Assembly (NCBI GenBank): GCA_046734795.1
Contig: JBKPRX010000162.1
Span: forward strand, 1-12,392
DNA: 12,392 nt
Reading direction: 5' to 3'
Origin: JBKPRX01 sp046734795
Lineage (GTDB): Bacteria; Actinomycetota; Thermoleophilia; Gaiellales; Gaiellaceae
Position numbers and translations under genes: made by a program
Notes under the pieces: model-generated
Told to the model about the DNA's origin: nothing
The model's input: the letters and a program-made list of their open reading frames with translations, nothing else
The model's database searches: none
Shown here: piece after piece, positions 7,070 to 12,392 of the stretch
Numbering within the stretch: position 1 is the first letter of the stretch
Layout: every line of letters starts with the position of its first letter

Positions 7070-7090
7070 GATGGGTCGGGAGCGCGAGGC

Positions 7091-9154
7091 TTACGTGCGA
7101 GTCAACTTCGCAACGTTTCCGGCGGCATCCTGCGCCGTCACGACGTATCTCGTCGGAGGCGTCTTCAGCCAGAAGTACAAGCGCCCGGCGGCCTTGAGGC
7201 GCTTCACGTAGCTCCGCCCGCTCGCGGTCAGCGTCACCGTCGCCGGGCCGTCGACCTCGAAGCGCAGATGCCGCCAAGAGATCGGCCGCACCACGGGCGG
7301 CTTCCTGTCGATCGTGAGAGGAATCGTTCGCGTGATGGCGCCAACCTGGAGCGAGACGTCGTAGGCGCCGTCCGGGACCGGGCTCCCGTTGCTCGTTCCG
7401 TCCCATGACGTCGCGAACGGCACCGCAGCGGCATATGACCCCGACGCGATCGTCGCGATCGTCCGCCGCTGCCGGGTCAGCGCAACCGTGGCGGCCGCCG
7501 AGCGAGCGAGGTCGAACGAGACTGCCACCGAGTCCTGGATGCCGTCGCCGTTCGGAGAGATCGCGGCGGGACTCGCGCTGAAGTCGATCACGGAGCGATC
7601 GATCTGCAAGACAACCGACGCAGTCGCTTGTCGTCCGTCGGCCGTGACCGCGACAAAGCGGACTGTGTAGACGCCGTCAAGCACCGTTGGCGCAACGATG
7701 AACGTGAACGACTGCTTGCCGGCGGGCTTTGTCTCGCTGAAGAGCGGCGCGACCGTAAGTCCGGTGGCGTCGACCAACGTCGCGCTCACCGTCGCCGGTG
7801 CGGCGAGTGTGTAGGTGATCTGCGATGTCGTCGACGTAACAGCCGGAATCGCATGCACGTCTGTGATGCCCGCCGTCGGAAGGACGCCGCCGATCGCACC
7901 GCGCGCGGGCCTCACCGCCGGACCAGCCGACATCGTCCAGACGTACGTCGCCGGCCGCACGAGCGTGGCGTCCCACGTCCAGTCGATCGTCGTTCCGGTG
8001 CCGCTGCCGCTCGCGGCGACCGCGCCCGTTGCGTCCGTGACGGTGACTGTCCACGGCAGCGAAGCCGAAAGACGACCGGTGAATCGAATCGGGCCGCCGA
8101 TCTTTCCGCTGACGAGCGGCGCGAAGAGCTTCGGGCCGCCGAGTGCGGCAACGTCTTTGGTGATCGCCGGCAGCAGTCCGTAGAGCGCATTGCCGGGACA
8201 GTCCGTGGAGTAGAAGTCGCGATGACCCGAGATCGCATGCGCCGAGACGACTGTGCCTGCGCGGTACTTCGAGTTGCCGCCCGAGATGACGCTCGTCGTC
8301 CCGGCGGGGTCGACGTGTGCGACGTCGAGGCGCCACGCAAGGAGCTGCTCGAGCGACGTCTTCGCAGCGAGGGGCAACGCGGTCTTCGTGAACGTGCCGA
8401 TTACCGCGACGCCGACCGAGCCGGTATTGAAGCCGAGCGTATGTGCTCCGATGACGTTGCGGTCGATTCCGCCGTAGCGGCCTTCGAAGATCTGGCCGTA
8501 GCGATCGACGAGGAAGTTGTAGCCGATGTCGTTCCAGCCGTTACCGAGCACGTGGTAACGCTCGATCGCGCGCACGATCGCCGGTGATTCGCTCGGTGAG
8601 TACGCGTTCGCGTTGACGGTGTGGTGGACGACCGCGACACGAAGTGCATCCGCGTACCGCGGCGGCGCTCGCCGAATCTCCTCGTCGGCGCCCCAGCTCG
8701 AACGCGGGATGATCGTCGGAGTCCCCGCGACTGCGAGCCGCCGGGCCGTCAGTGCAACGGGTGGACTCCAGAGGAAGTACGCGCGCAATCGCTTCACAGT
8801 TCCGCGCAGCCGATACTGGATCGCCTCGCTCGGCCCAACCCATTGCGGGTTCGTCTGCATCCGCCAGCGACCGCTGCGGCCCCAATCGTCGTCGGCGGCT
8901 TGCCACGCGGTCCAGCGACCGGCGGCCGTCCGCACGCGGAACCACGGAACGCCAGAGCCTTGCCAGTGCAGCGCGACGAGGTTGAAGGTCGGCACTGCCG
9001 CAGCCAGCCTGCGGTTCGAGGTGTGACGGAGGGGCACCTCGCGGACCGTCATCGTCAGTTGCGTGTCGGCCGAAGCCGCAAGTCGACTGCCAGGCGCCTG
9101 CGACGCTGGAACGAGCGCCACGAGGGCGAGTATCGAGAGTACGGCGAGTCTCAT
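7091..9154 (-). CDS. Secreted PGRP-type N-acetylmuramoyl-L-alanine amidase with Ig-like C-terminus
   Basis: A 687-residue exported protein predicted to cut the lactyl-peptide bond of peptidoglycan. Residues 1-28 look like a signal peptide (MRLAVLSILALVALVPASQA). Residues ~32-140 resemble the N-terminal domain of actinobacterial secreted amidases (WFRVRTAAGRWTAWQ). The PGRP/Amidase_2 domain is ~145-340: HHT (177-179), Tyr212 in GYNFLVDRYG, and SGHRDFYSTDCPGN (309-322), giving zinc ligands His177 or His178, His311 and Cys319. Beyond ~350 lie about four beta-rich Ig-like modules, one opening with SPNGDGIQD (533-541) and ending SWDG...PDGAYDVSL, as in FlgD/CHU_C-type Ig domains. ATG 9154 is chosen for the signal peptide; GTG 9163 is possible. 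Confidence 0.91.
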   Translation of the reverse strand: MRLAVLSILALVALVPASQAPGSRLAASADTQLTMTVREVPLRHTSNRRLAAAVPTFNLVALHWQGSGVPWFRVRTAAGRWTAWQAADDDWGRSGRWRMQTNPQWVGPSEAIQYRLRGTVKRLRAYFLWSPPVALTARRLAVAGTPTIIPRSSWGADEEIRRAPPRYADALRVAVVHHTVNANAYSPSESPAIVRAIERYHVLGNGWNDIGYNFLVDRYGQIFEGRYGGIDRNVIGAHTLGFNTGSVGVAVIGTFTKTALPLAAKTSLEQLLAWRLDVAHVDPAGTTSVISGGNSKYRAGTVVSAHAISGHRDFYSTDCPGNALYGLLPAITKDVAALGGPKLFAPLVSGKIGGPIRFTGRLSASLPWTVTVTDATGAVAASGSGTGTTIDWTWDATLVRPATYVWTMSAGPAVRPARGAIGGVLPTAGITDVHAIPAVTSTTSQITYTLAAPATVSATLVDATGLTVAPLFSETKPAGKQSFTFIVAPTVLDGVYTVRFVAVTADGRQATASVVLQIDRSVIDFSASPAAISPNGDGIQDSVAVSFDLARSAAATVALTRQRRTIATIASGSYAAAVPFATSWDGTSNGSPVPDGAYDVSLQVGAITRTIPLTIDRKPPVVRPISWRHLRFEVDGPATVTLTASGRSYVKRLKAAGRLYFWLKTPPTRYVVTAQDAAGNVAKLTRT

Positions 9155-9245
9155 CGCGAGCACCGACGCCGGCCGAGCCAGGGTCGCAGAGGCCACGTTC
9201 GGCGGCAAGGGCAGACGCCCCTTCCCAGATAGAATCTTTACGACT
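9155..9245. promoter_or_regulatory. Divergent intergenic region between amidase and NfeD genes
   Basis: This 91-bp gap must hold the outward promoters of both transcripts. On the plus strand TAGAAT (9230-9235) is a good -10 box, ten bases before the NfeD GTG at 9246, implying a very short leader. A short imperfect hairpin, AAGGG (9207-9211) with CCCTT (9219-9223), sits about where a -35 or operator would be. I could not identify a convincing -10 for the amidase direction. Confidence 0.45.
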
Positions 9246-10547
9246 GTGAACGGACGCTTCCTGCGGATTGTCGTGCTGTCGGCAGCCGCGCTCATCGTCT
9301 TCAGCGGTTCTGCGTCGTCCACACGAAACGCGACTGTCGAGCAGCCGAAGGTCCTGGCGATCCGGTTCGGTCCCGATCTCGAGGTGAACCCGGTCACGGA
9401 GGACTGGGTCAACACGCAGCTCGATCGGGCTGCAGATCGGGGCTACGACGCCGCCGTGATCGAGCTCGACACGCCCGGCGGTCTCCTGACGTCGATGCGA
9501 AAGATCTACCAGCACGAGCTCCAATCGAAGATTCCGGTGATCGTGTACGTCTCGCCGCAGGGCGCACGCGCCGCATCGGCAGGCGTGTGGATCTCACAAG
9601 CAGCCGACGTTCTCGCGATGTCGCCCGTGTCGAACATCGGCTCGTCGACTCCGATCGACTCGAGCGGTCAGAACATCGGCAAGGACCTGAAGCGGAAAGT
9701 CGTCAATGACGCTGTGGCGTCGCTCACGGCGCTCGCGCAATCGCATCACCGCAACACGAAGTGGCCGTCCAAAGCGGTTCGCGTTGCCTCGAACCTGACG
9801 GCCCAGCAAGCGTTACGAATGAACGTGATCGACAAGATCGCACCGGACCTTCCGGCGCTCCTCAAGCAGCTCGAGGGCTACCGCACGAAAGACACCGCGC
9901 GGCCGTTCACCCTTCACCTCGCGAATGCCACGATCGACGAGGTGAAGCCCGGGTTCTTCACGCGGCTTCTGAACACGCTCATCGACCCGAACCTGATCGC
10001 GTTGCTCTTCCTCGCGGGGATCGCCGGCATCGGGTTCGAGATCTTCCACCCGGGCGTGGTGCTGCCGGGCGCGCTCGGTGCGGTCGCGCTTGTGACCGCG
10101 CTCTTCGGGTTCGCCGTCCTGCCCGTGAGCTGGGCCGGTGTTCTGCTTCTCCTGCTCGGGATCGCCCTGCTCGTGATCGATGCGCACGTCGTCACGCATG
10201 GAGCGCTCACCGTCGCCGGTTTGACGAGCCTTGCGGTCGGGATGCTGATGCTGTTCCGGAACGCGCCGGCGCCGTACCACACGTCGCTGCCGCTCGTCCT
10301 CTCGATCACGATCGCGCTCGGCGCGTTCTGGGCGCTCGCCCTCACGAAGGCCGTCCAGGTTCGACGACGGCCGGCAATCGTCGGCCCGATCCGCGTCGTC
10401 GGTGCCGAAGGCGTCGTGCGGACCCCGAGTCAGGTCCTCGTCGAAGGCGAGCTTTGGCAGGCGCGCCGCGTCGACGGCGGTCGGCTCGTGCCCGGCGAGC
10501 AGGTTCACGTCGAGGCGGTCGACGGTCTCGAACTGACAGTGCGATAG
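9246..10547 (+). CDS. NfeD-family membrane serine protease (ClpP-class)
   Basis: A 433-residue full-length NfeD (NfeD1b type). Residues ~7-25 are a signal or anchor segment. The ClpP/SppA-like protease domain (~35-215) has TPGG (76-79) forming the oxyanion region, nucleophile Ser111 in GARAASAG, and general-base Lys151 in KRKVVNDA, the Ser-Lys dyad of the PH1510 family. About four to five transmembrane segments follow (~247-340 and 348-368). A soluble OB-fold NfeD domain (~378-433, GAEGVV...PGEQVHVEAVDG) ends the protein. The next gene is a slipin, the classic partner; in archaea NfeD cleaves slipin C-termini. The start is GTG 9246, just after a TAGAAT box; the frame is open further upstream but overlaps the divergent amidase. 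Confidence 0.94.
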   Translation: MNGRFLRIVVLSAAALIVFSGSASSTRNATVEQPKVLAIRFGPDLEVNPVTEDWVNTQLDRAADRGYDAAVIELDTPGGLLTSMRKIYQHELQSKIPVIVYVSPQGARAASAGVWISQAADVLAMSPVSNIGSSTPIDSSGQNIGKDLKRKVVNDAVASLTALAQSHHRNTKWPSKAVRVASNLTAQQALRMNVIDKIAPDLPALLKQLEGYRTKDTARPFTLHLANATIDEVKPGFFTRLLNTLIDPNLIALLFLAGIAGIGFEIFHPGVVLPGALGAVALVTALFGFAVLPVSWAGVLLLLLGIALLVIDAHVVTHGALTVAGLTSLAVGMLMLFRNAPAPYHTSLPLVLSITIALGAFWALALTKAVQVRRRPAIVGPIRVVGAEGVVRTPSQVLVEGELWQARRVDGGRLVPGEQVHVEAVDGLELTVR

Positions 10548-10556
10548 GGTCCGCCC

Positions 10557-11336
10557 GTGACAGCGGCCGTCATCGCATTCGTCGTCGTAGCGCTCCTCGT
10601 CGTGCTGTTCCTGACGTCGGCGATCAAGGTCGCTCGCGAGTACGAACGCGGCATCGTCTTCCGGCTCGGGCGGCTGATGCCGAATCCGAAGGGACCCGGG
10701 CTCTTCCTCCTGATCCCAATCGTCGATCGGATGATCAAGGTCGACCTGCGCACGATCACCCTCAACATCCCGCCGCAAGAGGTGATCACGAAGGACAACG
10801 TGCCGGTTCGCGTGAACGCCGTCGCGTACTTCCGGATTGTCGAGCCCAAGAACGCGATCGTGCAGGTCGAGAACTTCATGGTCGCGACGTCACAGATCGC
10901 GCAGACGACCCTGCGTTCCGTGCTCGGCCAGCACGTCCTCGACGAGCTCCTCTCCGAGCGCGAGAAGATCAACTCGATCCTGCAGTCGATCATCGACGAG
11001 CAAACGGCCCCCTGGGGCATCAAGGTCTCGATCGTCGAGGTGAAAGACGTCGAGATTCCGACGAGCATGCAACGTGCGATGGCCCGCCAAGCCGAGGCGG
11101 AGCGCGAACGGCGCGCGAAGATCATCAACGCCGAGGGCGAGTTCCAAGCGGCCGAGCGGCTCAAGGATGCGGCGCTCGTGATCGAGGAGCATCCGACGGC
11201 GATGCAGCTTCGCTACCTGCAGACGCTGCTCGAGATCGGCGCGTCGAACTCGAGCACAATCATCTTCCCGGCGCCGATCGACCTGATCCGGCCGTTCCTC
11301 GAGCGCGCCGACAAGGCAGCTGGATCTTCGAACTGA
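10557..11336 (+). CDS. SPFH/band-7 slipin (stomatin-like) membrane protein
   Basis: A 259-residue prokaryotic stomatin. One N-terminal transmembrane segment (~4-22) is followed by the SPFH domain (~25-185): YERGIVFRLGRLM (29-41), GPGLFLLIPIVDRM (47-59) and NIPPQEVITKDNVPVRVNA (70-88). A charged coiled-coil stretch comes next (ARQAEAERERRAKIINAEGE, 176-195). The short hydrophobic C-terminal region STIIFPAPIDLI (233-244) corresponds to the segment cut by NfeD protease in archaeal pairs. It probably assembles into oligomeric rings or membrane microdomains. The start is GTG 10557, nine bases after the NfeD stop, so the two are almost surely co-transcribed. Its last codons overlap the inferred galT start. 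Confidence 0.95.
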   Translation: MTAAVIAFVVVALLVVLFLTSAIKVAREYERGIVFRLGRLMPNPKGPGLFLLIPIVDRMIKVDLRTITLNIPPQEVITKDNVPVRVNAVAYFRIVEPKNAIVQVENFMVATSQIAQTTLRSVLGQHVLDELLSEREKINSILQSIIDEQTAPWGIKVSIVEVKDVEIPTSMQRAMARQAEAERERRAKIINAEGEFQAAERLKDAALVIEEHPTAMQLRYLQTLLEIGASNSSTIIFPAPIDLIRPFLERADKAAGSSN

Positions 11337-12198
11337 CCCGATCTCGGGCCGGCTCGTTGCCGTCAGCGCCGCTCGTGCACGCCGGCCTGGCGCAGCACGC
11401 GCCGTGTTCGAGCCGCCGAGCGACGAAGAACTCGACACCTGTCCTTTCTGCGAAGGGCGCGAGGATCGGACACCGCCCGAGACATTCGCCGTAGCTTCCG
11501 GAGCCCGCGATCCCGACAGTCCCGGCTGGCAGGTTCGAGTTGTGCCGAACCTGTATCCCGCATTCGAACGGCAAGAGGTCGTCGTCTCCGTGCCGCGGCA
11601 CGCGCGCTCGCTGGCGGAGCTCGATGACGCAGAGCTCGCCGCGATCGCGGCGGCATGGCACGCAAGAGCACACGCGGCACGCGACGCCGGCTTCGCATAC
11701 GTGCACGCACTCCTCAACGAGGGTCGCGCGGCGGGCGCAAGCCTGCCGCACTCGCATACACAGCTCGTCTGGCTGCACAAGCCGCCCGAGCTCGTCACGG
11801 CAGAGCGCACCAGAGTCGACGACTGCGGCGTCTGCGAGCTGCTCGCGCGCGACGACTACGTCCTAGAGGAGCGCGACGGCGTCGTCTCGCTCGTCCACCT
11901 CGCTGGCCGGCTGCCGTACGAGGTGCTGATTGCGCCGCGCTCGCACCAAGCGAACGGGCTCGACAGCCCAGTGCTGCCGCAGGCGCTGCAGTTGCTGGCG
12001 TCGTCGATCCGCCGGCTGCACGCCGTCGAAGGCCCGGCGCCACTGAACGCGTGGCTGCACGACAACGGCCACTGGCACCTCGAACTCGTACCTCGACTCT
12101 CGATCCAAGCGGGAATCGAGCTCGGCGCGGGCATCGCTGTCAATGCGCTGCCGCCCGAGGCGGCCGTCGATGCGTTAAGAGAGAGCTTCGCTACCTGA
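11320..12198 (+). CDS. galT: GalT-family (galactose-1-phosphate) uridylyltransferase, probable CTG start
   Basis: A HIT-superfamily nucleotidylyltransferase. From GTG 11404 it is 264 residues; from CTG 11320 it is 292. Numbered from the GTG, it has a zinc pair CPFC (13-16), VPNLYPAF (48-54), active-site HSHTQ (116-120, the GalT HxHxQ nucleophile motif), a second CxxC (141-144), and HWHLELVPRL (223-232) before the typical AVNALPPEAA. I place the start upstream because the same frame reads DLRTDPISGRLVAV and then RARRPGA, the conserved GalT N-terminus, and only CTG is available there. That frame is closed by TGA at 11284-11286. The start overlaps the slipin gene by 17 bp. Sugar or nucleotide specificity (for example an ADP-glucose phosphorylase-like role) is unproven. 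Confidence 0.87.
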   Translation: MDLRTDPISGRLVAVSAARARRPGAARAVFEPPSDEELDTCPFCEGREDRTPPETFAVASGARDPDSPGWQVRVVPNLYPAFERQEVVVSVPRHARSLAELDDAELAAIAAAWHARAHAARDAGFAYVHALLNEGRAAGASLPHSHTQLVWLHKPPELVTAERTRVDDCGVCELLARDDYVLEERDGVVSLVHLAGRLPYEVLIAPRSHQANGLDSPVLPQALQLLASSIRRLHAVEGPAPLNAWLHDNGHWHLELVPRLSIQAGIELGAGIAVNALPPEAAVDALRESFAT

Positions 12199-12392
12199 GG
12201 CGATCGGCTCGCGGCTCTCGCGGAACCGCCGGGCAGCCTCGATCGCGGCACCCAGGTTGAGGCCCTTGTCCTTCGCCTGCTTGATCAGCATCACGGTCTC
12301 GAGCGCGTCGATGTCGTAGATCCGCTGCTTCTTGCCCTTCGTCGGGATCTGCGCCTTGTTCGTCCAGTAGTCCAGCTGCATCTTCGAGATCC
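12175..12392 (-). CDS. MerR-family transcriptional regulator (partial, 5' end outside window)
   Basis: The last ~71 residues of a gene entering from the right edge. It reads ISKMQLDYWTNKAQIP, then KKQRIYDIDALETVMLIKQA and DKGLNLGAAIEAARRF. This is the second half of a MerR-type winged helix-turn-helix: recognition helix ending in QLDYW, a basic wing, then R-Y/D-L and helix. The QLDYW and QRIYD pattern recalls the actinobacterial FtsR-like MerR group, but the similarity is judged by eye. An ATG at 12381 exists; codons I-S-K upstream still fit the HTH, so the true start is probably beyond the window. The 3' end overlaps the convergent galT by 24 bp. Confidence 0.78.
   Translation of the reverse strand, partial: ISKMQLDYWTNKAQIPTKGKKQRIYDIDALETVMLIKQAKDKGLNLGAAIEAARRFRESREPIASGSEALS

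Noticed and set aside
7055..7090. ECF-type autoregulatory promoter (GAAC -35 with TCTAA -10) before the sigma gene
   Set aside because: TCTAA is present, but no GAAC-like -35 lies 15-18 bp upstream. The only TTGACT is about 30 bp away, too far for a normal promoter.
7628..8587. Plus-strand open frame (319 codons) opposite the amidase gene
   Set aside because: Charge-rich composition without a domain; the minus strand encodes the PGRP zinc site over the same bases.
9207..9223. Hairpin as an intrinsic terminator
   Set aside because: The stem is only about five base pairs, has no T-run on either side, and sits between divergent promoters rather than after a gene.
9813..10778. Minus-strand open frame (321 codons) opposite NfeD and slipin
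   Set aside because: Asp/Arg/Glu-rich composition typical of antisense frames in GC-rich genes; no domain recognised.
9761..11494. Plus-strand open frame (577 codons) in another frame across NfeD, slipin and galT
   Set aside because: It is a frame-shifted shadow: Arg/Pro-rich translation, while the true frames show the Ser-Lys protease and SPFH motifs.

Overview
The window is a densely packed, very GC-rich bacterial chromosome segment with GTG starts, ATGA stop/start overlaps and almost no intergenic DNA. High GC, actinobacterial-type secreted PGRP amidase architecture and probable leaderless starts (TANNNT boxes just upstream of GTG) suggest an Actinobacteriota chromosome, perhaps a deep-branching class such as Thermoleophilia. 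That assignment is inference; no rRNA is present. I see no mobile element, CRISPR array, tRNA, rRNA or stretch over 100 bp without a gene.

Layout. (1) 1-31, minus: possible first codons of a gene leaving the left edge. (2) 75-740 minus and 739-1509 plus: a HAD hydrolase and a GNAT acetyltransferase, divergent, whose start codons share two bases. (3) 9154 down to 1506, minus: a run of eight genes: secreted zinc N-acetylmuramoyl-L-alanine amidase, ECF-type sigma factor, fabZ, fabH, fabD, fabG, fabF, YgjP-like metallopeptidase. Sigma factor, fabZ, fabH and fabD are joined by three successive 4-nt ATGA overlaps. (4) 9246-12198, plus: NfeD-type membrane serine protease, SPFH/slipin protein and a GalT-family nucleotidylyltransferase, starting 91 bp from the divergent amidase. 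(5) 12175-12392, minus: the C-terminal part of a MerR-family regulator, converging on galT.

How the genes fit together. The core is an almost complete type II fatty acid synthesis module: FabD loads malonyl onto ACP, FabH starts chains, FabF elongates, FabG reduces and FabZ dehydrates. The acpP gene, often found between fabG and fabF, is absent. Enoyl-ACP reductase is also not here. The unusual part is a sigma factor translationally coupled to the front of this module, behind a cell-wall amidase and beside a divergent NfeD-slipin membrane pair. Together they look like an envelope-biogenesis locus with a built-in transcription regulator. A second notable point is that galT appears to start upstream of any conventional start codon, at a CTG inside the end of the slipin gene.
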